Program-made: the position numbers and the translations under genes
Assembly (NCBI GenBank): GCA_009103225.1
Contig: RHPI01002262.1
Span: 412,317-476,316, forward strand
Direction of reading: 5' to 3'
Length of the DNA: 64,000 nucleotides
Origin: Chlorokybus atmophyticus
Lineage: Eukaryota > Streptophyta > Chlorokybophyceae > Chlorokybales > Chlorokybaceae
The notes under the pieces: generated by a model
The model's database searches: none
The model's input: the letters and a program-made list of their open reading frames with translations, nothing else
What the model was told of the DNA's origin: nothing
Part shown: positions 44,828 to 55,832 of the stretch, piece by piece
Position numbering within the stretch: position 1 is the first letter of the stretch
Layout: every line of letters starts with the position of its first letter

Positions 44828-45819
44828 ATTGGCATGGATGGGGGCAGTGCTGTGATGATCCCATGCCAATGCCTGGGCTCAGCAGCGGTGCAAAGGGTTT
44901 TGTTAATGGCCTCTCTAGTCAGATACACTGTCCATATTATTGGAATGCCTATACAACGTTTCTACATGTCACGGACCCCTTGTGTATTACATGTGCCATG
45001 AGATGGATAAAACGGGGAAATCTGCTGGCCTTTCTTCGCTGCTAGTTTGTTGGCTACTTGTTCCTGCAGTACAAACATCGTTACAGAACAGTTGTATCCC
45101 TTCTTGAATGCCTGCTTCACGTGATTCAGATCGCAATCGCAGTGTGTGCTGCGTGTGAACTCATGCATGCATGGCTCAATGAGCGCTTGTGGCTTACTAT
45201 TATTACAGACCCATGTATATGAGAGCATGCCATGCAGTGCGCTCATGAGCATATTCTTCTTACCATAACAGTTGAGAGTGACTTAGGCAGCTGGGTTGAT
45301 GCAACTGTGCAAGTCAGCACTACTCCACAGCAAAACTGGAACTTCTCTGTACTCAGGCCCTGAAAAGATGGATGTGGCTGCCACGCAACAGTCTTATGCT
45401 AACTATGACACAAACTTAGCAAGACAAGCAAAAGTCACACAGAGTAACACCGCAACTTTTGTGCAAAGCCTTTTGTGAAACAGATTCACAAATTTTCTGC
45501 TCGGTCTGCAAACTGTTGTATGCTAACAACACCGCCACATACAACCATGTCAATCGATGCACTTGCAATCAGCTTCTGTCACCTCATCAAGGCAGAAGTG
45601 CTGCCAGCACGAAGGGCACAGATGCAACAGTTATCCTCAGCAGTTCGCTTCCAGAAATCTTCGGATTAGGGCTGGTCATCCTCTATCAGTTTAGGCAGCC
45701 TCCTGCCATTGTATGACAATGGTCAACATCCTTTGCAGCAACCACAGCCCAAAGTCATGACATGTACGTACACTCTCACTCTTGCGCACACATGCATTCA
45801 CACACTTGCCACAGTCTCC

Positions 45820-46589
45820 TCGGACATCGCGCCACGGCAGCAGATTACCGTGTGCACATTCTCACCGTCAAACATCCCCGAGGGTGCCGAAAGCCACGTA
45901 CAGCATGGTCACAGTCACCAGGCTAAGATCTGCAGTGCACATGACACCAACATGTTGTTGTAAGCAGTCATATGTGTGCACTCACCTTTCACGTATTGCC
46001 AGATATGACACAGGCAGTGAGACAGATTGAATGATTACTCCAATTTGGTGGCCATTTGCCACTACAAACTACAAGCAGAAGTGCAGCTGCACGTCTACAG
46101 AAATGTTACCTCATAAGCATGGACACAAGCAATCATCAACATCACGTCTGTCAACGCCTTATGAGAAAAAGCATTCCAGGTTGTCACCTTAAGAGCTGAA
46201 CAGAACCTAACCTGCAGGAATGTCCAACGACAGCGTGGGGCACAATATTGCTTTTCCTCACGCTGCAAACGCAGCAAACCCTTGAGGGAAACCACCACAG
46301 CACGAGAATGCGGTACCTGTCGATTGACACGCTGCAAGAGCACATGGCAACTCGAGACATGAGCACGAACACTATGGCCAGCAGGGAGACCTAGCGCTAC
46401 GCGGGCCAACCTGACAAGAGACAACACGCTGTTCCTTTGCACAGTCACGCAAAAGCCCAACATGCAAAAACGGTCAGACTGATCGCCCTGTCCAGAATGC
46501 TGCTGCTTCTTGAATGCCACCGGCAGCACCAGCATGCCCGTGCCGAGCATACCCAGGTGAAGTACTGAACTATTTGTCCTTGCCCACAT
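45820..46589 (-). pseudogene. Amino-acid transporter relic (AAAP/AVT-like)
   Basis: Pieces of membrane segments in family order: SSVLHLGMLGTGMLVLPVAF (first membrane helix of AAAP permeases, near 46570-46505); then LVRLARVALGL continuing in another frame as SLLAIVFVLMSRVAMCS (near 46420-46340); and LSLVTVTMLYVAFGTLGD (near 45930-45880), again followed by a frame change to MFDGENVHTVI. The family moves amino acids with protons or sodium across membranes. Frame changes and stops show it is broken. It lies in the left arm of the inverted duplication; I saw no partner in the right arm. Confidence 0.45.
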
Positions 46590-47460
46590 GGCCGTGATGA
46601 CTACTCCTTTGCATGTGTTGCCCTCTGCTCAACCCTTCCTTCCCGGTTGAGTAACCGAGCTGCGCCAATGCTTGCTGCTGTTTGCAGTATATGCTGGCAA
46701 TGAGAGTTGTTCACTAGACAACAACTGCCATGCTGTGCGTGCAGTTGTCACAAGTACTTCAGCACACAAAGCACTTCAGAATCAACATTAGCAAGTTGCT
46801 GTACTTCAAGCTGGAGACTGAGTGAGTGCTCACGTAGAGTCCTGTCATGTGGCATAGCGTAAGATGTTGCACGGCAATGCAATCTGTGTCAAGCAAACAG
46901 GACGCAAACTACAGTGCGAACGACTGTGAGTAGCAACACAAGTGGAGGATTGCGACCGAATCAGTGCGTCTCCACAACTGGACAAGGTTTGTGCCATCTC
47001 ACACCTACTGCATTGTGATGTCAACCAGTTGCAAGCATGCAACTGGTTGACACCGGCATTCACATTGATTGGTTCACAGGCGGTGCTCTGTTTGCAACAA
47101 AACTTTGCTCACCAAACTATTCTATGTGCCGTTGTGCTGCACATACACAGTCAAGTAAACAACGTCACACTGCTCTTCCTCGTCATGGTGATGATGATGA
47201 CGACGGTGATCATGACCATCATTATCACAACCATCAACATCAGATTAGATGAACACTCTCACCTGTCACTTCCAGCCCGTCGCCGCCGCCCCCTGAGAGA
47301 AGAATGCTCCAAAGTAGCAGCCGGCCTACGTCGCTGTGGTGCCGTTGCTGGCGAAGTCGTCGGCCAGGTCGGCAGGATGGCTGGCTGTGTGGCTCTGCGG
47401 CGGTGGCCGTGAAGCTAGGGTAAGCTGCAAAGCTGAATGCTGCTGTTACTAACAGCATCC

Positions 47461-47545
47461 TGTTAGACAGGCCACAACAAGCACGTTTGCGCGGTCTGCG
47501 CTGATGGCACAGATGAGGACTTGTGCATTGGGTCGGCTAACAACG
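47461..47545 (-). pseudogene. Fragment copied from the DmX-like gene, exon 3
   Basis: The plus-strand sequence GGCCACAACAAGCACGTTTG and what follows (to GGGTCGGCTAAC) matches about 22096-22185 inside the large third exon of the DmX-like gene, with roughly one difference in six bases. No exon ends or poly(A) tract are seen, so it is a DNA fragment and not a processed copy. It lies at the centre of the inverted duplication. Confidence 0.75.
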
Positions 47546-47575
47546 GGGGCGGCGGGCGGGGGCGGGGGCGGGGGC
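47545..47575 (+). other. G-quadruplex-type G tract
   Basis: Runs GGGGGC, GGCGGGC, GGGGGC, GGGGGC and GGGGGC are spaced by one or two bases, enough for a four-tract quadruplex. It is adjacent to the copied DmX fragment. Confidence 0.6.
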
Positions 47576-49739
47576 TCTGTGCTTCTCAAGAGGGAGCATT
47601 GACATTGCTTGGTACACAATTACTACGTTGTTTTTAAAGACAATGGCGTGCATACGCCACCACCACCACTGGGTTTACATCTGGAGCATGCATGAAGTAA
47701 TTGTGTGGCTCGTGCAGTATAGACACTGAGTACACACCCTTGTCGCTGTTGCTAACAGCACAGCAGAAGTAGTAGCCTACTACTACCACTGCTACAGCAG
47801 CCACACAGCCAGCCACCCTGCCAGCCCTTGCCGACCTCGCCAGCAACAACATTACAGAGACATAGGCCAGCAGCTTCTTGGAGCATTTTTCTATCAGGAG
47901 GCGGCGGGGGCGGGGGCGTTGGCTGCGGCGACTGGCTAGAGTGGGATGCTGGTCGTGGTGTCCGCATGCTGCTGCATGAGGCGGTGGTGACGATGGGCGG
48001 CGCTGCTAGGGTTGAAGATGACGAGGAGGAGGAGGACGAGGCGGGAGTGCCGGGCAGAAGTGACAGGTGAGAGAGGTTGGGTCTGGTGCTGGTCTGATGC
48101 TAGTGTTGGTGATGATGGACAGTACCACCGTCATCGTCATCACCAAGACGAGGAAGAGGAGTGCAATGTTAGCTGGTTTGATTGTACATGTGCAGCCCAA
48201 CAGCACACAGCGAAGCTTTTTTGCGAACAGAGCATTGCCTATTCACCACTCATTGTATTTGACTGCCCGTGTGTTTTGTGGATCACAGCTAAGGTGGACT
48301 CACATTGTTATAGCGGGAGACTGCCCAACAAAGCTTGTCCGATTGTGCAAGCGCGTTGATGGCCTGAGGTTGCATTTCTTCACTTCAATTGCTAATTGCT
48401 ATCGCAGCGAAAAACGCCTCAAGCAGTCAGGACTCTACCTGAAGGAGTCTATCTCCAGCTTAAAGCTCAGCAATTTGCGGTTGATGTTGATTTCCAAGTG
48501 CTTTGTGCCAACTCCGGTGACCACTGTACGCACAGCACTTGCAGTTGTTGTCTAGTAAGCACAACTCTAATTGCCAGCATAACTTTGCGCACAAAAGTTG
48601 TAGTGCTGATCTTCGTTGACACATTTGCTTGTCACAAAGACTCACATTGTAAGGAGGTGACAAACTTGATGGGTGCTGCAATGCCTGTATGGCCTTTGTT
48701 TTACCACCGTTCTTGCGCATGAATTCGTCGTGGAGTCGGATGTTGCATCAGCACTTGACAATGAACGGACTCACTTCAGCCGTAAGTAGCATGGGGTTCG
48801 TGAACACCACTGCGGCATGCGTGTGGGAGATTGCTGCGTTTGTAGTCGATACAACTTGGATTGCACATTGTATATAACTGCAGCATCAAAGTGAGCTTTG
48901 GGGTATACCAACTGTTGCTGGAACTGGTGTTACTAGCACAGTATACTAGCGTGGCAGCAGCATTCATTGTTGTAGGGCCTGTATACAGGGAAGTTTCAGT
49001 TTTGCTGTGAAGTAGTGCGAACTTGCACAGTTGCATCAACCCAGCTGCCTGAGTCACTCTCAACTGTTAGGGCCAAAAGTACTTGCTCACGAGCACATGC
49101 GCTCGTGTACACGGGTCTGTAGTTATACAAGCGATTATTAAGCCATACCTGCATGCGTTTACATTTGGCATACACTGCCGTCATTGACGCTGCTGCTCGT
49201 GCTTGTACAGGTGATTCCAGTTTGCTGCATGCATGCTTGCATGACTAACGGGGTGGTGGTGTAGTTGTTGGCCTAGATGTAGTAGTGTAGCCCGGTGGTT
49301 GAATGTATGTGAGAGTGTGCGCCTGCTGGTTGCTGTCTGCATGATGACATATGCATGACACGATGCATGAGCAAGCACGCCCCGCATTGTTTGTACATAC
49401 ACATTGTGGTTGCAACCCGAATCACGCAACGCAGGCATTGAAGATGGGACACAAAATGTTCTGTTTACATACATTGTTACAACAATATATGCACCGCAGG
49501 AACAAGTATCCAACAAACTAGTAGCTAGCGAGCAAAGGTTAGCAGCAAGCTAGCACAGGCCACACAGATTGCTCCGGTCTATCCACCTTATGGCATGTAC
49601 ATCACACAAAGGCTCCGTGTGACTTGTAGAAACGTTGTGTCTCTGATCAAAGAGGCCAACAACAAAACCCTATGCAGCGCTACTGAGCCCAGCCGTTGGC
49701 ATGGAAGCATCACAGCACTGTCCCACATCCAATGCCAAT

Positions 49740-50827
49740 CTAACCTTGATAACCATTTGGGAAGGTGAGCGGGTAGTTGCGTTGGGCACGGTAGCAGTTG
49801 CCAAGGTCACCGGCACGGAAGCTGCCCACAGGCAACTTGCCGGTGCTGTTCAACATCGCTTGGATCTTCTCGAGCTTGCGTATGGGCAGACCCGTCGTGA
49901 TCGATAAGACGTCAAACGGAGTGCTGAAGAGAGAGTCTGAGGCGAGCTGTGTGGGCACAGTTTGGTATGTGTTAAATTCAAGCACACACAGGCATACACA
50001 ACACAGAAAGGTTGGTGGAATGTATGTTGCTAACTGACCAGTGTGCCAGGGTTCTGGCTGTTGAAGGTTGCAAGAACCAGCGCATCCTCCTCGCAGTTGA
50101 AGTTGGTCTCCATATGAAGCAGCCCGCGCGGGTTTATCGCCACATCTCCAGCGCGAAGCGTACTGGTCCTCAATGTCACTGCACAAACATGCAGTTGTTA
50201 ATCACCAACCACGTGTGTGCACCCACGCGCGCACAATTGGGAACGCGTTCAACTGTGCCTGGCTGGGCAGTGACTTACGGGAGGTGTCGATGAGCATGAC
50301 GGTGATCTGACCGCTGATGACATACAGCATCTCGGACGCACGAGGATGTGTGTGCGGCGAATTCTGACTGCATGCCTTGAATGTCAGGAGGCCGAGACTC
50401 TGCCCCTGGCCACTGCAATCAATCAACGCAGCAGTGAGTGCTTCACACAAGCATCGATTATCAGCACCAGGCCAGGGTCTGACACAGCATCCAACCATAA
50501 CGCCCGAACAGTGCATCATCATGATGGCATGCATGAGAGATGAAAGCGAAGTAACTGTATCATATCCAGTGACAGAAGAAGCTGCAGAACAAGCATCCAA
50601 GCCAGCGCGTACGTGAGTGCGGGGAAGTTGAGAGCATTCAGGCGCTGGACCATCCCGCCAGGGCTCACAGGGCCAGGGCTTGCAGGGAGGCCATTGAAGG
50701 TGGCGGCCACGGAGGCGTTGGGGTCGAAGAGGTCGTAGGTCGGGTCGGGATCCGCCGCATGGACGACACCACTCAGGGTGGCGCTAGTGGCAAGGAGGAA
50801 GGCGAGCAGCAGGACAAGCTTGGCCAT
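49740..50827 (-). CDS. Germin-like cupin protein (copy 2)
   Basis: Paralogue of the gene at 43728-44827, in the opposite orientation. Exons: 50827-50613, 50412-50279, 50178-50039, 49946-49740 (TAG). The first three exons have exactly the same lengths as copy 1 (215, 134, 140); the last is 9 bases longer, adding three residues around LPVGSF. Encodes 231 residues. Signal peptide ends VVHA, then ADPDPTYDLFD. Cupin motif 1 (HTHPRASEMLYVISG) and motif 2 (GDVAINPRGLLHMETN) keep all metal ligands. Both paralogues have open frames and intact splice sites, so both are probably functional. Known family location is the cell wall or outside the cell; the enzyme activity cannot be read from sequence. Confidence 0.93.
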
Positions 50828-51524
50828 GGCTGGCTGCTGGCTGAGTCTCTGGCTGGGCTGGGCTGCTGTTGTCTCAAACTAACCCAACACTACAGAAGAG
50901 ACCAAGCAAGAGCACACTGGCTGAAGCAGAGACCGACACAGAGTATAAATAGTACGCGTGGTTGTGCCTTACGCAGACATGGAGAGGTGACATCAGTAAT
51001 GTCAACAGTGCTCGTTGATGACGAAAGACTATGTGAGCAAGCGAAACTACGCAGCATTACCTTCTTGGTGTACTGCATGTCAGTCAGGCAGCCATAAGGT
51101 ATTGGAAAATCGTGTGGCCACTTGTGGCTGCCCAATGTTAGGCTGCCTGCCTGCCTGACTTAGGCAGCCATTGCTCTGTCAGCAAAACTCAATCGTATCA
51201 ACCTGGAGCAAGCCTGCTGCTGAGTATGTGCTGAGCAAGGGCACAACCTGACAGGAAAGCAGGTGGCACGTGCAGTTCTCTGCTGGCGTCAAGCCTGGGA
51301 CCCTTAGTCACTTGGCCCTGAAACCGGGCATTAGCAGCGACGCGCGTCATAAGTAGCGGCCAAAGCTCGCAGCCGGGCATCGCCGCAAGTGCTTGCCCAG
51401 CCATGATACTTTTCAAACGCATCGCACTGCTGACTAAGGTTTATCGGTCGCGGAAGCACGCGTTGACCGGTATGTGCGGCACAGCGTGACTGGTTTCATC
51501 ATACCAACGTGGGTCACTGCAGCT

Positions 51525-51612
51525 CAATAAGCCGGTCACGACGGTGTAAGCGCGGCGCTTACCACGCTTTGCTTGTTAAGCACTTATTTTATCACCTGTC
51601 AGCAGAGTCGAC
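51525..51612 (-). repeat. Dispersed repeat, copy B
   Basis: Reverse-complement partner of 33632-33725. It ends 15 bases before the left end of the outer pogo element. Confidence 0.6.
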
Positions 51613-51631
51613 TCGGGTGCGCCGTAGGGTA

Positions 51632-54600
51632 GGGTAAACTGCCTAAAGTTGGGGATGTTTTGGGGTTTTAAGGGTATAGCGCACGGGCTATTGGGATTTT
51701 GGCGGACATGTATATAAGTTAATTGAAGCTAAGAATATATGCTGTGCAACGCATACTTTTTCATGATTTATGGAGCCCTGTAGTGTCAGTTATCGCGCGC
51801 CAAAGTAGGGTGTGTGGCATCAAAAAGTGAAAAGTCGATTTGCCCGAACTTGGTGACTCGAGAAAGGCTGTCAGCAGCCTTTCTCGAGTCCTCAAGCACA
51901 GTCAGTGTGGGCAGCAGCCATTGCAAATCGGCTGCTGTCTGGCGCTACAGGCTGGGCTGCAGGTGGCTGACAGCCTTGATAGGTGGTGATGGCCAGGCCT
52001 TTCCAGCTGCAGCCGTTTGGCGCCGTCAAACGACGCAGCTGGCGCTAAAATGCCTTGCACAATTACATGCAAGGTTAGGCAGCAGGGAGGCGGCGACATA
52101 GCTCAGGGTGTAGGCAGCATGCATGAGGTGAGCAAGAGTGGGCGCTTGTATTGCATGCATGTCTATGTACAAGGTGTTGTGTGTTTGCTTGTTCCTAGCT
52201 ATCTATGCTTGGCTGGCCGTGTGGTTCTGGCGCCTCTTCAATCTCCATTTCTTGCCCGCCTCCTTGGCGAGGTGGTTGGGCTGGGGGGCGAGCTGGTGTC
52301 CTCGGCAGTCCCACAGAGAGTCTAGAGAGTTGCTGTAGGTCAAGGGGTCAGCAGTGTACTTGTTCAGCAGTTCTCCAGCCTCCCTTGCTGTGCGCTCCCT
52401 CTGCTCTCTCTCTCTGTCGAATACTTGTGCATGCTCAGCCTTCTCTCTCTCAGCTTCTGCCTGTGCCTCAGCCTTTGCCTGCCTGCGCTTCTCCTTCTCT
52501 CTCTCAGCCAGCATCTTGTTTAGGGCTCTTTCCTTATTCTTGGTTGCCAATTTCTCTGCCTTGTTGATTGCCTCCTGTGTTGCCTGCTTCTTCTTGTGTG
52601 CTGCTGCCTCCTTGCGTGCTTGCTTGGCTGCTGCCTGGTCTGCCTTCTCCTGGTCGATCCTCTCCAGTTTGTCTGCTATCTCTTGAGATGTGAGTAGCTC
52701 AGCTGGCTTGAATCCCTTCCTTCTCTTCGCTGGCTCCTGTGTGCTTGTGCCAGCCTCTTCGTTGTTGTCTTCATGCTTGTCCTCAGCCTCCTCTTGTATA
52801 GCTGTTAGCAGTGCAGACAGGCCAGGAGGGGGAGGGGCCTCTTTTTTGTCGGTGAAGTACTTGTCGCACACATGCAGGTCCAAAAACCATAACCCACACG
52901 CGCGGAAGCCGTTGATGATGTTGGGGGCAGAGAGACCAGCATGGTAAGGTGCCACCAGCATGCTCAAGAACTCCTTCCGGGAGAGGTCATACCCAGAGCG
53001 CTCATCGTTTCTCCTTCGATATTCTTTCCTGTAACACTCCTTGAAGGGGTGAAAACAGGAAACATCTAACACTTGCAGTCTGTGTGTAGTGTGAGGGGGG
53101 AGGATGAGGATGTGAAGGCCATGCTCTTGTGCGTATCATGCTCACATTGTATCTACTAACGTGCCCGTCCACCACCAGCAGGGCAGGGTTGAAAGGGCTG
53201 CAACCTCCTGGCATCCACTCTGCTAGCGTTCTAATCCACATCTCAAAGATCTCTGTTGTCATCCAGGCATTTTCCTGACAGTAGAACATGGCTCCTGGCA
53301 CGCTGAAGTTTTTATTGTCAACTGTCAACCTCTGCCCCTTGACAATCACCAACGGTGGGGCAGCCATTCCAGCACCGGTAACAGCACACATCATAGTGAT
53401 ATGTTCTCTGCTGCTAGTAGCTGCTATTTGAGCCCACTTGGCACCACTGTGCATCACAGGTGTGTATCAGTCTCTGCATGTAACATGCATAGCTCAACAT
53501 GCTAACATTGCTTACCACTCACAGATGATTCTCTTATTGTTGTTGGCAGTGTCTGGCTCGGTGCCAACTTCGTCCGCACTTATGATCCTCTCTAGCCCAA
53601 TCCCCAACTCGTCAACAGTTTCTGCTAGCAGGTGAAAGTATTGGTAGACTGCATCCCTCCTGAAGCTCACCCTCCTAGACTTGTCCAAGGGCTCTGCTTT
53701 CCTGCTGACCAGGTTCTGTCGTGCCTGAAAAAGTTTGCACCACTTGTAGCCAGGTACTCCCCCCTTTAACATCTGCTTCCTTGGATCACTGGCTAGCCTT
53801 TTGACAGCCTCCACACATATTTCTGACCAGGTAACTCCCCTCCCCCATTTGTTGCGTTGAATGACCCACTGTGCCAGGTCAGTTTCTTCCTCTTCTGTAA
53901 AGAGTGTAGGTGCACCAGTGCCTCTGCATTGCATATTCTTGTGTGAGAACCCTTGCATTATGCTGCCCAGAGGCACAGCTGCACAGTTGCACCCAACATG
54001 CTAACATGCTAACGGTTGTACACTTGCACAGGTGCACCAGAACTCACTTGTAGGCTGAGAGATCAGAGGCTGCACAGAAGCGTCTCATGGTGGTGTCCGG
54101 AATGCCCAAGTCTTTGCAAGCATCAGCAACGAACATACACCTCTTGTTGATGGAAGCCACAGCCAGCTGGATCTCCTCCATCTGGCCCTCGTAGGTTGTG
54201 TAGCTCCTTTTGTTTTTTCTGGCAGCAGGGGTTGTAGCCTTGACACGCTTGCCCTGCCAGCATGCATACATGTCAGAGGATGCAAAGGTGGTCTGAGTGC
54301 AAAGGCACAGTAATGACATGCGTGCTGCAAACAAGCAGCACCCCACCCTTGCGGATTTGCGTGGCATGCTTTATTATTAGTAGAGTAGCAGGATGTAGTT
54401 GAGTTTGAACTCCTTGCAGTGTTGTAATGAACGCGTCTCCCTCACTCAGTCTCCTAGCTGTGCATGCCCACCACACCTCACCTCTCCTTTGCAACTCACA
54501 CCAACACCTTCAATCTCAAAACCCACACAAATACTTAGCTAGAACTAGAAGCTTCTAGCACCTCACAACAACTAGCAATGCAACAAACACGGCACCCCCC

Positions 54601-55034
54601 AACTTGCAGCATTTACAGCAGCCACAATGGCCACCCCCACCACCATTTTAAGCGTAATAATACTTCTAAAAAGTGTGGCACACTAACTTCTGCACCCCCG
54701 CGCCAAAGTGCATGAAACTCTGTAAATAAGGTCTCCTAACCAATAGGAACCCAACAAAAAAACAATCACTCAGTTTCGATTTGCAAAAGTTACAACTGCA
54801 CAAGTACAGGAGAGGCTGACCCTCATTTGAATCCGCAAAAAAGCAAAATTTGAAATTCCATAACTGGCGCCATACTTGGCCGTTTGGGCACGTGTTTGGT
54901 TCGCTGCATAGGTCTATAGGACCCTAATCTACCCTCAAGATATGGCCGGGAAAGACCCATTGGTCCGCCAATTACAGGCCAAAAACGGCTTATCCCCATC
55001 TTAGGGTCGGTTCCCAACTCAGGACAATTTACCC
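51632..55034 (-). mobile_element. Inner pogo/Tigger-like DNA transposon
   Basis: Ends are GGGTAAACTGCCTAAAGTTG at 51632 and, on the minus strand from 55034, GGGTAAATTGTCCTGAGTTG. TA lies on both sides (51630-51631 and 55035-55036). That TA is the one inside the terminal repeat of the outer element, so this copy jumped into it. It encodes a transposase on the minus strand (54367-52203). Confidence 0.85.
52203..54367 (-). pseudogene. Pogo/Tigger-like transposase, inner element, near-intact
   Basis: Cut-and-paste transposase acting on its own terminal repeats. Exon 1 begins MPRKSAR; after an intron comes GKRVKATTPAARKNKRSYTT with a psq-type helix-turn-helix (VADACKDLGIPDTTMRRF). The next exon has a CENP-B/Tc5-type DNA-binding domain (LFTEEEETDLAQWVIQRNKW). 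The catalytic DDE core follows: SADEVGTEP (first Asp), LLVVDGHVSRY (second) and LQVLDVSCFHPFK (third). The C-terminus is a long charged coiled coil. All three acidic residues are present. Around 53150 the frame slips by one base between NVSMI and EHGLHILILPPHTTHRL, so the copy is disrupted unless this is a sequencing error. Ends with TAG at 52203. Confidence 0.85.
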
Positions 55035-55832
55035 TAATTGTTCCTAATTTCGGATTGAGCCCTAATTTCGGCGGTGGGTAGTTTTCACAGGTTATCTTCC
55101 AGCTCATGCATAGGATCGCGCTAGACAATTGCCAGCCCGTAGAGGGCGCCTAGGCCTACCCGCAGCGCAAGAAACCGCGCGATTTGGCCCAGTAATGCGC
55201 TGCTTACATAATTTTGAATGCGCCAATTATGGCGCCAATTTATAAATATGCATAGTTGATTGCTCAATTAGTTATAACTTTCTGCTCACTACTTTTTTCC
55301 TCATGCGGTCTTTTGCAATCGGTTATACACTACACAATACAACTTCTATCAAAGTTTCAGACTTATTGGTTCAGTTTTGAAAAAGTTGATATGCCACCCT
55401 TTTTAGGGTAATGCGTTGAGGTTTTGCACATGCTTGGGGGGTGATAGCTGGGCATCACCGTGTTGCTTGGGGGCGGGATTAGTGTTGTGGTAGTGTTCAA
55501 GGCATGCTAGGAGTGTGCGTGAGTATGCTTTAATGCTAGTGTTGGGTGTTGGTCTACGTGTGGGTGTGTGTGAGGGTGAGCACACGGGCAAGCATACAAG
55601 GACAAGGGAGCAAAGAGAGGCTGCATTGCCAATGCGTTCTGCTACACAGGTAATGCTAGCTTATTCTATTACTATCTATCACTAGTACTACCTACTGTTG
55701 TGGGCTCAGTTGGGCTTGGGTGAAGGCTTTCCCATGAGGGGGTGTAGTTGCAGTGTTGCAGCATTGCCCGTATTCATCCTTGCCCATGTGTTGCAACATT
55801 GCCCGTATTCATCTTTTCCCATGTGTTGCTAG

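Larger units (their letters stand above)
43230..51310. repeat. Large diverged inverted duplication
   Basis: The left arm on the plus strand matches the right arm on the minus strand in the same order. Pairs: flank 43234-43350 with 51300-51160; germin gene 43728-44827 with 50827-49740; 45280-45365 with 49060-48975; 46845-46740 with 48428-48520 (opposite strands); 47281-47410 with 47960-47790. The centre lies at about 47.42-47.78 kb. Similarity is high in the germin exons and patchy elsewhere, with many indels, so the duplication is not recent. Confidence 0.8.

Noticed and set aside
46942..47412. 156-residue plus-strand ORF with a Met/Thr/Ile-rich hydrophobic run
   Set aside because: The hydrophobic part comes from a GATGATGACGACGG-type repeat and its mirror at 48206-48100 is similarly repetitive. 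It may be an exon, but nothing supports it beyond the inverted duplication.
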